From Odontocerum albicorne (taxonomy: Eukaryota > Arthropoda > Insecta > Trichoptera > Odontoceridae), in contig OX463856.1 in NCBI GenBank assembly GCA_949825065.1, forward strand, positions 14,755,238 to 14,819,237: a DNA stretch of 64,000 nucleotides. The letters run 5' to 3'. Position numbers and translations under genes: made by a program. Below the pieces are notes generated by a model. It made no database searches, was not told where the DNA came from, and was given only the letters and a program-made list of their open reading frames with translations. Position 1 is the first letter of the stretch. Each line of letters starts with the position of its first letter. This document shows positions 34,201-45,200 of the stretch, piece by piece.

Positions 34201-37200
34201 ACAGCGTTGTGATTTACATGACAGAAAATTATGGGACTTGTGGTGGCTCTATTATAAGGGAGGATACTATTGTAACCGCAGCACATTGTATTAGAAAGTA
34301 AGATTTACATTAATTAATTATATAAGATATTGTAACCTAATGGTATAACCCATATATACCAGTACTCTTGGCTGATTAGATCCCAAATTGCCATTTTTAA
34401 TATCATTTTTATAAAAACGTAGATAATAAGTCATTTTCAATTTATAATTTTTTTTACAGTAAAAATGCTGATGATATTTGGATAAGAGCTGGATCCAGCT
34501 CTAAAAAGATAGGAGGAATCATTATAAAAGCCAATCGGTTATGGCCACATCCGAATAAACAATGTGATATTGGATTAATACGACTTGAAAATAGTCTTAT
34601 GTATCGAGATGAAATAGCACCGATACCTCTTATAATGGAGAACATTGATTTAACTGTGGGGACCATAGGAATTATAGCGGGATGGGGAAAAAGTGGGGCA
34701 AGTTAAAATAACTATATTATATTGAGATTATAACTGTTTCTATTTGTAGAATCACATAATCTTATTGTAACACAAGTACGTAATTATTAATTGAAGTGCA
34801 AATATGAATCGAAGATGAAGTTAAGTAAAATCAAAGAAAGTGTTACATAAATTATTGAATTACATTTGAAGAAATGAATGTAAGTTTTTTCATCAGATTT
34901 CTTGTATAATGATAAAGAAAATCATTCAGAGATGGTTTGTGTATGTTGAACAAACTGAAAAATATTTACTAAATCAGATGCATAGATGAGAAAAATAAAA
35001 AAAGTATGAAATCACATTTTGGATGTACGGAATGTTAATCTTCTTCTTCTTCCCAGTGTCATGTCAGGTCCCTCCAACGTTGAATATCACCTGAGAGTAC
35101 AGTACCCGGCGGTAAGTAATACACATCGGGCTTAAGAAAGAGACTGTCGGTTTGTAGAGCGTCGTCTCTGTCATTCATACACGTGTTCTTTCGCGATTTG
35201 TCAGTCGCATCGTGCGACAGAGATGACGCTCTATAAACCGACAGTTTCTTTCTTACGCCCGATGTGCATTACTTACTGCCGGGTACTATAGACATCTTTG
35301 TCCCCGGCAGTCCGAAAAAGATCCCCGACGCTCCTTATACCAGTCCAATAATTTATATTGCGGAACTAGGAGATTTGTCTCCTGCCAACACCTCTTCGAC
35401 CTTCTATTTTGCCTTGGATGATCAGGTGCAGTCATTTGTACTTTTCTCCTCTAAGTACATGACCCAAATAGGACACCTTTCGAATTTTAATATTACTCAG
35501 CAACTCTCTATCAACTTTGGCTCTTTGAAGAACCCTTGTGTCACTGACCATATCCGTCCAGGGTATCCGTAGCATTCTCCGGTGCATCCACATTTCAAAT
35601 GCTTCCAGTCGGTTCATACTACCAACTTTGAGGGTCTATGATTCCACTCCATGCAATAACACTGACCAAACGTAGCATTTGACTTACCGTTGTCGAAGTT
35701 TTAAGTTTAGATTATCATCGCAGAATATGCTTCTCATTTTATGAAAAACCGCACGAGACGATTCAATTCTGCACTTGACTTCGGTTTCTGGGTCGAGGTC
35801 TTCCACTAGGATATTTCCGAGGTTTTTAAAGTTTTTCACTCTCTCTATGTCAGCACCGTTCAATGTAAGACGTGCTCCTGCGTGATCCTGCCGGCCAAAC
35901 ACCATGAACTTAGTTTTACTCACGTTCATGTTCAGCCCCAGCCTCACACCGACTTCATTAATTCTATCTATAAGCGTTTGAAGGTCGTCAATACTGTCTG
36001 CCAGAACAACCGTATCATCTGTGTACCTGATGTTATTGACGCATACACCATTATGTTAATGTTAATGAGTTAAGAAATTAACATAAGATATAATAAAGTT
36101 AGAGGAAGCTAAAGAGTATATTGTAATATGTAGTTAAATGTTTAATCTTGTCTGTTTATCCCATCATTTTATAACTTATTGTGTTACACTTTCATTGTGA
36201 GTACAACCTGGCGGGCTTATTACCATGTGGCAGCCTCCTCCAGCCAACTAGAAATATGTTTAAGAGGCTTTAAGTGAAAACCAGACTGGTATCTTTTTTT
36301 TTAAACAAAATCTGGGTTCCTGCAGGATTTAAACCCGTGACCTCCAGGCTGGAAGATATGCGTCTTACCAACTAGGCCACGGAGATTATCTTATAACTAA
36401 TAACCTATGGGGCATTACTGAAAATTGGGTGGGCTTAGCATTTTGAATAGGTTGTAAAATATTTTCAACAAGTAAAATATTAAGTTTCTTGGTATTCAGA
36501 ATTCATGGGACCTTATTAAAATATAAATTTATGAAATTGCCATCTGTGTATGTTATTTTATTAATCTTTCGAACTAAAACTAATAATTTAATCTGGGTCA
36601 TCGCTCAAAAAGGTAAAGAAACACTGGTCTATCTTAAAAATATTACAATGATTGTATACTTATATGCATACATTATCAGTCCAGTTAAGTTCAAACAATA
36701 TGTATGTATACAAAATACACAGAAGATATTTATAATATAATGCAAGTAGTAGGTAGAAAAAATGCTGTTAAGATAATTTATTCTGGAAACAGGAGTGATA
36801 TCAAAGCTAAATCATTAAAAATTTTATACTAATCTATTTAACATGGATTATTTACATGAATGCGAGCACTCATCTAACTACGAGATATGATTGAGACGCA
36901 GAATTACCTCTAAGTATCAGGTTTTAGTCTGAAACAACATTTCTTAGTGTGACTGTACAAACCAATCCTCAATCTGTATAGGCAAGCACAGACATCGTAC
37001 TGTGAAAAATATAGCATTTCCATGAATTGTATATTCCTTTTTGATATTTTATTTCCTAGGCTTAATAGATCAGTGTTTCCCAAACTTCAATTCTCAGTCT
37101 TCTTTAGAGATATACCAATAGATTTTACCAACATACTCCTCTTTTAACAATAATAATTAATGATATTGGTGGTATTGTGGATCTGTTATACTGTATGATG

Positions 37201-38046
37201 TATACTCTTGGTTAAAAAAAATTAAAATAAAAAATATGTTTTATTAGAAGAATATTCAAGTAAAAATATTAAAAAAAATATTTAAACTGTTAAAAAGCCG
37301 GGATGATGATACTCGTAGTGTGTGCAACAATATCTTGTTCAATATTAGCGATATTAAGTGAAGATTGAACTCCACGTCAATAATTCAATATCTTTATTTT
37401 TTGTTTTGATGTTCAGAAGTGCAGAAAATCCTATTTCATACAAATAAAAAGTGGGAAAAGGAAACAGACACTTCAGAGCTTTATTCGATAAAATGAATAT
37501 GCAGAACTAATGACTTATAAAATTATCAAATTTTGTTCAAATCCTGCTTCAAGAGCTGTTTTTTTGTTTGCATTTGAGAGATTATTTGACAATGTTTGAA
37601 TACTGTCAAAGAAATTAAAAATTTTCACATACCACCACAGTGATTCTCAAACTGTGGTACGCTTACCACAGTTTGAGAATCACTGGTATATATTAAATAA
37701 ATGAACTTTATTATTTATTACTTTCCAGGCTTATGTTACTGAAGATCTGCTTCATTTTATTGCAATCCCAGTCATAAACTTTTTGCAGTGTCATCAAGCA
37801 ACCCGATGGAATGAGTTACCAATTCTCCATACTTGGGATTTTTGTGTGATGGATAGTAGCGGAATTGCAGATGCTTGTAAAGGAGATTCTGGTTCTGCGT
37901 GGACTGTTAATGGAAAGTTAGCAGGAATTGTTTCTAAAGGTTCAGCATGTACCTCGACAAATGTACCTTTGGTATTAACAGATGTCTCAAAATTTGTTAC
38001 TTGGATAAAAGAAACTATTATGAGAATGGACCTCATTAAAAACTAG
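31241..38046 (+). CDS. Secreted trypsin-like (S1A) serine protease, 4 coding exons
   Basis: The product is a predicted secreted peptidase of the chymotrypsin fold. Exons are 31241-31298, 34105-34297, 34460-34697 and 37729-38046, giving 268 codons plus TAG. Exon 1 encodes a signal peptide (MVHFKLNIGLLLFVFFSIS). Propeptide cleavage is expected after Arg38 (NNR|VKGG). The catalytic triad is His80 in 'TAAHC', Asp120 in 'CDIGLIRL' and Ser217 in 'GDSGSAW'. 'GWGKSG' is at 158-163. Cysteine pairs 65/81, 184/202 and 213/237 match the three conserved S1 disulfides; Cys119 looks unpaired. Asp211 equals trypsin Asp189, predicting Arg/Lys specificity. The position equal to Gly226 is Leu244, and GDSGGP is changed to GDSGSA, so the pocket may be altered. 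Intron 3 joins in frame only with a GC donor (GGG|GCAAGT at 34698). An AATAAA follows 24 nt after the stop. Substrate and tissue cannot be inferred. No clip, CUB or other extra domain is present. Confidence 0.87.
31301..33078. other. Serine protease intron 1, left part; nothing recognisable
   Basis: AT-rich intron with short TG-rich stretches around 31450-31640. No transposon ends or genes recognised. Confidence 0.4.
33081..33654. mobile_element. Palindromic (foldback) mariner: two inverted 3' halves
   Basis: The 574 bp element is flanked by TA and is an inverted repeat with arms of about 275 bp and a spacer of about 25 bp (about 33355-33380). Each arm is the 3' end of a mariner, with the terminal repeat CGAGGC(A)xATCCAGAAAC and the transposase C-terminus. 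The plus arm gives 'RFSTDEEVKEEVEKWTE' and 'NYFEEGIKKLYP'. The minus arm gives 'VPRFTTCIERNGDYVEK' and a stop. No catalytic domain remains. It sits in intron 1 of the serine protease and would form a long hairpin in the pre-mRNA. Confidence 0.9.
33657..34104. other. Serine protease intron 1, right part
   Basis: AT-rich intron ending in the acceptor 'tttaatag' before exon 2. Nothing else recognised. Confidence 0.5.
35040..36060 (-). mobile_element. RTE-like LINE reverse transcriptase fragment, interrupted
   Basis: The minus strand encodes, from 36020 down, 'RYTDDTVVLADSIDDLQT' (catalytic box YTDD, usually YADD), 'LGLNMNVSKTKFMVFGRQ', 'RVKNFKNLGNILVEDLD', then 'AFEMWMHRRMLRIPWTD', 'RKVSYLGHVLRGEKYK' and, after a frameshift, 'GRRGVGRRQISWLRN'. 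This is the end of an endonuclease-reverse transcriptase ORF. A foldback element (35101-35287) is inserted between the ORF end and its 3' UTR (35040-35100), which matches the LINE end at 11480-11545. Lies in serine protease intron 3. Confidence 0.8.
35101..35287. repeat. Foldback MITE (187 bp) nested in a LINE
   Basis: The ends AGTACCCGGCGGTAAGTAAT and (complement) AGTACCCGGCAGTAAGTAAT continue as a near-perfect inverted repeat of about 70 bp per arm through 'gacagtttctttctt'. A central loop contains 'tcgcatcgtgcgacag'. It interrupts the RTE-like LINE and so is younger than that insertion. Superfamily not clear. Confidence 0.85.
36201..36387 (-). mobile_element. tRNA-derived SINE
   Basis: The minus strand has a tRNA head 'CTCCGTGGCCTAGTTGGTAA' with the A box, a B-box region 'GTCACGGGTTTAAATCC', and a body and tail 'GTAATAAGCCCGCCAGGTTG'. 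It is the same family as 12225-12412 and one of its best preserved members here. Lies in serine protease intron 3. Confidence 0.82.
36405..36635. mobile_element. hAT-type MITE
   Basis: The left part 'taacctatgggg...gaaaattgggtg...gcttag' and 'gtaaaatattttcaacaa' match the left end of the hAT element at 58565. The right part 'aatctgggtcatcgctcaaa' and 'ggtaaagaaacactg' match its right end. It is a short deletion derivative with CAGTG-type termini. Confidence 0.6.
37071..37685. mobile_element. hAT-type element with palindromic right terminus
   Basis: It begins CAGTGTTTCCCAAACTTC and ends AGTTTGAGAATCACTG, both hAT-like (CAGTGxTTCTCAAACT). The last 48 bp (37638-37685) are a perfect hairpin with 22 bp arms and a 4 nt loop (CGCT). 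The hairpin ends 43 bp before serine protease exon 4. Possible 8 bp target duplications are too diverged to be sure. Confidence 0.6.
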
Positions 38047-38069
38047 CAGTTCTTTTTTGAAAAGGACAG

Positions 38070-38075
38070 AATAAA
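38070..38075 (+). terminator. Polyadenylation signal of the serine protease
   Basis: AATAAA starts 24 nt after the stop codon, implying a very short 3' UTR. Confidence 0.65.
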
Positions 38076-38239
38076 ATGTTGCTATATTTTAATTTTGTTT
38101 TTATTGTCAACCCTTGTTTTGAAAATTTTGCTCTAGATATTGTGCAAACTCAAACTATTATAATTCATCTCAGTTTAAATGACATGACCGGAGAGTATTT
38201 AAAAAAAAAATTATATATTTACTCTTTTGTGTACATGTT

Positions 38240-38300
38240 ACTTCTGGTAGGCTTATTGCTGTACATTTTTTCCCCTCCAACCAGAATATCTTGGATACAT
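38240..38300 (-). mobile_element. SINE tail fragment
   Basis: 'ctggtaggcttattgctgta' and 'ctccaaccagaatatcttgg' match the body and tail of the minus-oriented SINEs at 12225 and 36201. The head is absent. Confidence 0.5.
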
Positions 38301-39249
38301 AAAATTGTTTTAATCCATGACAGATTTTACAAAAAAAAAAAATTTATTCTAGTATGAAAAATGTTAATCTGTTAACAATAATGGTTAGATTAAAGAAAAG
38401 AAATAAGTTCAAGAATAAGGATGAGAAACAAAGGGAAATTAAGATGAAGCTATTCCAAGTTGTGTAATACTTTTTCAATTCTCTTTTGAATGTGATTAAA
38501 GATGGTGTTCATTAATAACTCTTTGATATTTGTTCTACTGTCGCGTCGAATGGACTGCAAATTAAAATGTGCAAAATAAGATGTGGTGTGTTGGTATGCA
38601 AAGGAATCTTTAATCATCTAATCGAAGATAACTTCTGTGGTCTGAAACAAAGTGTATTTTTTGCAAAGATATGAAAGAGAATTGCAATTGTTAGTATGCA
38701 AAATAATGTCGACATTTGCTGTTTTTATTTTAATCTATTGAGGGCTGTTTTGAAGTCCTGATAGGTGGTTATGCTTCTTCAAGTCAAATATGAATTGAAT
38801 GTTAACGTTTTGTAGTCGCTCCAACTTATTCAACATCTCTTTATTAGCATTTAAATTTCATGTATTGAAGAAGAATAAGTATTTGACTCAAAACAGATAA
38901 AAATAATAATAATACTCAAATTAAAGTATGTGCTTTAAACTTCTTTTCCCACGTTTTAAAAAATTTTTGTGTGGAAAATTGTATCTCTCATTATTATGTG
39001 TGTATCTGAGTGCGCCTTTGAGTTATTTAGGTCACTTAATTGCACTTTAGAAATAAGTTGATTTAGTGAAACTTAGTATAAACCTATAGCAATAAGATAT
39101 TTCAAGGTCAAATTCGGGGTAATAAAAACCTAAAAAATTAACACCTTACACCATTTACTTATAATTATATACTTCCTTACAATTATATACTTAATTAATT
39201 TAGGTCTTCCTTTTTAATAATGTCCGTGAACTCAAATATATGGAGTGTA
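38301..39249. other. Intergenic, no recognisable feature
   Basis: AT-rich DNA between the serine protease and a Tc-like element. No supported coding frame. Confidence 0.4.
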
Positions 39250-40128
39250 CAGTCTGTCAAGAAAGCGTAGAAATTAATAAAATTGGAACTAAAAAATTTA
39301 TAGCTTGGCAGCACCAACATTAGCTGTCATCTCACATTTATTTATTACGTTTATGCGCGAACTGCTAGTATGACTGGTGTGTTTTTATGTTTTTTAAATA
39401 ATTATAAAAAATCTTTAAAGTTTAGAAATCATTCACATATATTTCGAGTTGATTTTTGTTCAAAAGTTATGATTTCTGAGGTTATGTTTACGTTTACATA
39501 GTTTGACAGCTGCTTGGACAAATGGTATATACCATATTTTTGAAAAGTTTTATGAGATTTTTATTTTCATCATAAAAATTATATTACGAACATAAAGGTT
39601 ATGTTACCACAATATATCACGAATATGTCGTGTTATTTAGTGGATCGTTTTGTAAATGTTATTTAATACATTATTATTTATATTAGCATTAATGTTTTTT
39701 TTATTTACAGGTAAATAAAAAGCACGGTTAGACGATGTATTAAAAAATACGTAGAAAATGGGGGAAAATTCACAACTCCATGCAAAAAAGGAAGGGTCGC
39801 CCTAAAAAAGAATTGGACGATTTCAATATCTGTACCATTCGCCAACATATTCGAAACTTAAAACATCTTTCAAAATTTATTTCAAATTTTCCTTAATCAG
39901 CTTAAGCAAAATGATTTTGTTAACTCAGAAATTCAACGGAATATAGTGAAATACCATTGACACTCTTTTTATATTAAATTTTATATTATAGGTAAGTTCA
40001 TAGTCATTTTTTCCGACAATTTTTTTTGTGGGTTAGTGCATTTTTGCAATCAGCTATACAACACTACGGTGTTGCCAATCAGGGGATCGCAGCGCCTTAA
40101 TTTGTTTTCAACCTTTTTTGACAGACTG
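39250..40128 (+). mobile_element. Tc1/mariner-like non-autonomous element
   Basis: Terminal inverted repeats CAGTCTGTCAA are flanked by TA at 39248-39249 and 40129-40130. Around 39720-39900 the plus strand encodes a remnant helix-turn-helix segment in two frames: 'KKYVENGGKFTTPCKKGR', then 'KKELDDFNICTIRQHIRN'. This resembles the DNA-binding part of IS630/Tc1-type transposases. No DDE domain follows. Confidence 0.75.
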
Positions 40129-40329
40129 TACGTCATTAATCCAAAACCAAAACTCAAATGTCAATTAAAAAAATCTAATATTTTTTTGTTAAAAAAGGGT
40201 TCATGGAAAGAATATTTTGTATAAATAATATGTTATTTTGAAGTGTTCAAAAATACATTTTTTTAAAAGTATTTGAGGTATTGTTTTGGATGTCAAAGCT
40301 CTTCATGAATTTAACGGCTATCTCTTTTT

Positions 40330-40625
40330 CTCTCTCTTTGAATAATGGCCGTGAACTCCTATATATGAAGGAGTATACGCCAGTGTCAAGTGATGTCCAC
40401 TTTAACGGCTATCAAAAGTGTACAAATTAATAAGATATTATCTTTTGATTTCCGTCATTTGCGTTTGTGAATCGGTCTTTAAACAGCCACCGTGGCGGTG
40501 TGAATTAAAATTTATTTTGTGCTTAATGGTTAAAATTGTCACGTCTCGGCAGACATCTTGTTGGTTGTCTGTGGTCCAAGGTCCGTCTGCTTATTCGTTT
40601 TCCGTCAATTTTAAGGTTGGTCAAA
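40330..40625 (+). promoter_or_regulatory. Possible promoter / noncoding first exon of ATP synthase gamma
   Basis: The first coding exon of the ATP synthase gene begins exactly at a splice acceptor (ttttag|gATG at 42295), so a 5' UTR exon must lie upstream. This stretch is more GC-rich than its neighbours and ends in 'caattttaag|gttggtc', a plausible donor at 40613. It contains pyrimidine-rich possible starts such as 'gatttccgtc'. This is inference from position and composition only. Confidence 0.3.
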
Positions 40626-40629
40626 TATA

Positions 40630-41439
40630 TTTTATTATATTTTTAATTAACATTGTATTACTTTGTATCACGTTTTAATAAAAAAAATGAGATATGTTCA
40701 CTATCGCTTAAATAAATTTAGTTGAAACACTTCTTTTGGTGTTTTATTGAGTTCTGGTAATTCTTACATAACTATAACCCGGTTCCGTGATTTTTCTAGC
40801 GAGCAAATAATTTATATGTGTATGGCGAATTTTCAATTAAAAATATGAACATGAATATCATTAGTCCTCAGATACAGTACACTTTAATTTATGCCTTTTA
40901 TTTTACATATCCCAATTATTTTTGACATTTCTAGTTTGATTCCTCTTCAAAAACATTTACCAAATTAGGACCAAAGTCATTGCACAATTTTTTGATTCTT
41001 TATTTATGATTTTACGTAAGTGTTCCAATGAATAAATTACAAAACTTATATTTTACACAAGTGTCACAATTCTTGTGTTTTCGTTTAACACCGATTTTCA
41101 ATGGAATAATGTAACCTTAATCCCGTGTTATGTATTTTAACGCAAAGTAATTATTTTATTTTACTTATTTAAAAAAAATGGTCTTAGCTGTAAAATCGAA
41201 GTTGTAGTCGGAACTAATGCGGTTTTTCGACATTTTAAATCGTTACAGCTTTTAATTACAGGAAATGATATACTCGTAATTGATTGCCAGTAAATAGTTT
41301 AAGTTATTGGATCTTATTAGTTTCTTAATGGTGAGTTTGAAATAAGAAATTTGGTGTTTCTCAAAATTAATGAAGACGTTTTTTTTTTTCTTTCTGGTTA
41401 ACATGAGAGTGCTTTGTCTTTTTCAATTTAGTTCCTTGG
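40630..41439. other. No recognisable feature
   Basis: AT-rich DNA, probably within the 5' UTR intron of the ATP synthase gamma gene. Confidence 0.35.
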
Positions 41440-42230
41440 ATACATATGACATACATACATACATACCATCGCATCATTTCCTTGGCGGGATAAACAGAGA
41501 GGACAAAGTGCCAGATTTTTCTATCTCGACACACATCCTTAGCCTCTTCCACACCCATGTACCTTATCATACTACAACTTGTATGATTTCTCTGACTTTC
41601 TACTTTTCTTCGATTCAGAATATCAATCACTTGATCTAACCATACTTTCTTTGATCTTTCTCTCATATGCCTTTCACTTACATTTGCACTATATATATCT
41701 ATTTTGTAAGTCTTTCTTTTTTCATTCGTTCCACATGCCCAAACAATCTCAGCGTGTTCTTCATTTTACTTAACACACCAGCCTTAAGTTTACACTATTT
41801 CCTTATCACTTCATTCTGTATTCTGTCATACATTATCGCTTCATGCATTCTTCTCAATGCATGCATTTCTACAGCATTTATTCGGCGCCTCAGTCATTTT
41901 CCACGTCCATTTTTCACTTTCATAAATCAAAGTTGGTATCAAAATACTATTGTGGGCTAACATTTCAACAGATTCTGATAGTGTCCAGTTCGAGTATATA
42001 TGTTTTAGTACCTCATTGACTTTTTTCCTAATCACTGCACGCTGTTCATCTGAGAAAACACTACTCAGATAGCAGATTAAATCAAATTTCTCCAATCTTT
42101 CATTATTCACCCATATGTCGCATTTACGTTTCCTTTCACATTTTTCTATCACCATTGATTTGGATTTTGTGACATTCATTCTCAGATCTTTTTCTTTCAC
42201 CAATATTTGTTTTCACTTAAATTATCCTTC
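41440..42230 (-). mobile_element. LINE 3' half, best preserved C-terminus
   Basis: The minus strand encodes 'KEKDLRMNVTKSKSMVIE', 'LEKFDLICYLSSVFSDE', 'TLIYESEKWTWKMTE' and, after frameshifts, 'MRERSKKVWLDQVIDILN', 'MGVEEAKDVCRDRKIWH' and 'VLSVYPAKEM'. It ends in TATGTATGTATG-like sequence. This is the thumb-to-end part of the common LINE ORF. It lies directly upstream of the first coding exon of the ATP synthase gene, in opposite orientation. Confidence 0.8.
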
Positions 42231-42295
42231 AAACAATATTTTTGTTTTTAAAAAGTTTATTGAATTACTTTAGTGAAATGTAAACATGTTTTAGG

Positions 42296-45200
42296 ATGTT
42301 GGGCCGTGTAGCACCATCAGTATGCAGCCAGGCCGTGGGCCTGGTGCAGCAGCAGCAGAACCGCAACATGGCCACTTTGAAGGCCATTTCCATCCGCCTC
42401 AAGTCTGTCAAGAACATTCAGAAGATCACCCAGTCCATGAAGATGGTGTCAGCTGCTAAGTATGAACCTTTCTCATTCATTCTGTTAACATATTACAGCC
42501 TAAAGCAGTGGTTCTTAACTTTTTCAAAGTCACGGAGCACTTTTGATTATAAGAAAAATTTGCGGAGCACCAAAATCATCAAGGTCGTAAAACTAACAAT
42601 AAAAACTGCATGAACATTACTTTTATTTATAAATAAAAATTACAGATTACAAAAAAAATGGGAATGTAGGAGATTGCGTAACGCTTCGACTGCATTGCCA
42701 ACAGCAATTAGCATTCAACAGCAATTAGTTAAACTTCAATCAAATGTTTCATATTTGACGGAGCACTTGTAACATCCTCGCGGAGCACCGGTTAAAGACC
42801 ACTGGCCTGAGGATTATATAATAATAAATAGATGATTTATATAGTGCTGTTTTGTAATATTCATAAGAAATTATTGGGTCCTTAGTGCTGCCAATACTTG
42901 TGAATTTTGTGGATTTATAAAAACCACTTAATAAATGCCCCTACCTCTGGTAAGTTTGTCTTGACCTGCTATAAAACTCCATTTTTTTTCTACTTTCGGA
43001 GATAAGCCACCATCATGGTAATCTTTATTTTGTTTATTGCAACCCATAACAACTCAGTAGAACTGTACCCAAAATATTCTTGCAAGTTCTTAAGCCATGG
43101 GTTGTAGCATCTTTTTCCGCCTGCACAATCACTTCTACAGGGTCTTTCAATAAGGACGCTCTTTTTAAATGTAAATAAAACAAGTTGTGTGTGAGATATC
43201 CACTCAATTTTTTTTTATTTTTAAGAATATTTTATGGCATTAAGTATGGAATATAACATCGTTCAAATGTCCGCCGCAGATTTGCTTGGTGGCACGTATT
43301 CGGGAGGTTCAATTTTCGATGACTTTGTCGCATAAATCCGGCTGAATTTGCTGGATGGCGTTCATTATGTTGACTTTGAGGGCATCAATTGTTTGCGGTT
43401 TATACGCATAGACATGCGATTTAAGATAGCCCCAAAGGAAGAAGTCTAAAGGCCTTAAATCCCACGATCTCGGTGGCCAGTTCACGTCGCCGCCGCGCGA
43501 GATAACCGTGCCCTCAAATCGCTCGTGCAGAATGTCCATCATGGCATGCGCTGTGTTGCACGTAGCACCCGCATGTTGGAACCACATGTCGTCGGTATCC
43601 ATATCATCCAGTTTAGGCCACAAGAAGTTGCTTATCATCGATCTGTAGCGCTCGCCGTTGACGGTTATAGCAATGCCAGTTTCATTTTGGAAGAAGTACG
43701 GACCTATGATTCCGACAGACCAAAATCCGTACCAAACAGTGACCTTCGGGATGCATTTGGTGCTGGTGTATCTCGTGTGGATTGGTATCGTCCCAAATCA
43801 GACAATTTGGCTTTTTCACACATCCATTCATCCAAAAATGGGCCTCGTCTCTAAAGAGGATTTTTTTGGCGAAATTTGGGTCAACTTCCAACTGCTCCAG
43901 AGCCCAATCAGCGAACACACGGTGTTGTCTATGGTCGTTTACCTTAAGTTCCTGGGTCAGTTGGATTTTATATGGGTGCAGACCCAAGTCCCGACGCAAA
44001 ATTCGCCAAGTTGAAGTCGCAGAAAAGCCAAGTTCTTGTGAACGACAAGAAATTGATTGCCTCAGGTTTTCTCGTACACTCTCACGCACAGCAGCGATGT
44101 TTTCAGCAGACCTTGCGTTTCGGTGACGTACGGGTGTTGACTGATTATTTATCTACCCGGTTGACTCGAATTTGGCCACCAAACATCGAATAGTCGACTC
44201 GGCAGGACGGTTGTGGCGAGGATAAAAATCACGTAATGCACGGAACGTTTCTCGAATGGAGCACTGATTTTGAAAATAAAATTTGATGATTTGCACACGT
44301 TCAATGCTATAACCTTCCATGGTGATTTGCCATACACTACTGAACAATTCACAACAAATTTGACAGATGTTGCTTTAACAACATGGCCGCTATAACCTAA
44401 CAAATTTCGAGCGTCCCTATTGAAAGACCCTGTACTTTTGTAACACGGCCCATCCAGGAATTCTTAAAAATATGTCTGTAGATCCACATCACATAATCCT
44501 ACGTGAAATTTCATAGTTTAATGTTCACGCATTAATTCCATAGAGGAGAGTTGAGAAGACATAGCAATGAACTATACATATTCTCAATCACAGAGCTCAG
44601 GTCTCAGTTTGTAAAAAAAGGCTTAATTTTAATGAATCTCTAACCATTTAATTTATGTTTATTTTAATATTTTTTGTCATGTGAGACAAGTGACTTTAGA
44701 GAAAGCATTAATACTGCTGTAGAAATTATTAAGCTTAATTTATTGATTTATTTTCAAGTCCTTTGCACATTACAGGTTTCCCTAATTCGTAAAAGGACCA
44801 AACATAACAAGTACAAAAAAAACATGTATAAACCAATTCAACATTTTAAGACTTATTCGATAAAAACAATAATAAAAAATGTATATATTACACTAAAACA
44901 TAGTGACAAAATGTAGCATGTTAAATAATATAAAAAAATGAAATTATTTTAAATATTACACTAAATTTAAGAGATTTTTCCTGAAGGAGCTGAGTGACAC
45001 ATGAAACATGTCTATATGAGGACACACACAGTTAAAACGTGTGATTGCGCTACCTACCGGCTTTTCCAAAGGCAGGTTGGTTCGACTTATAGGTTGATAG
45101 AACAATATATGAGAATCTATGGGAAATAGACAGGTAATATGAAGAACAAGGTGTGAAACATATTTATTTCAATATTTTCAATTTTAGTTTAAGGAGTTAA

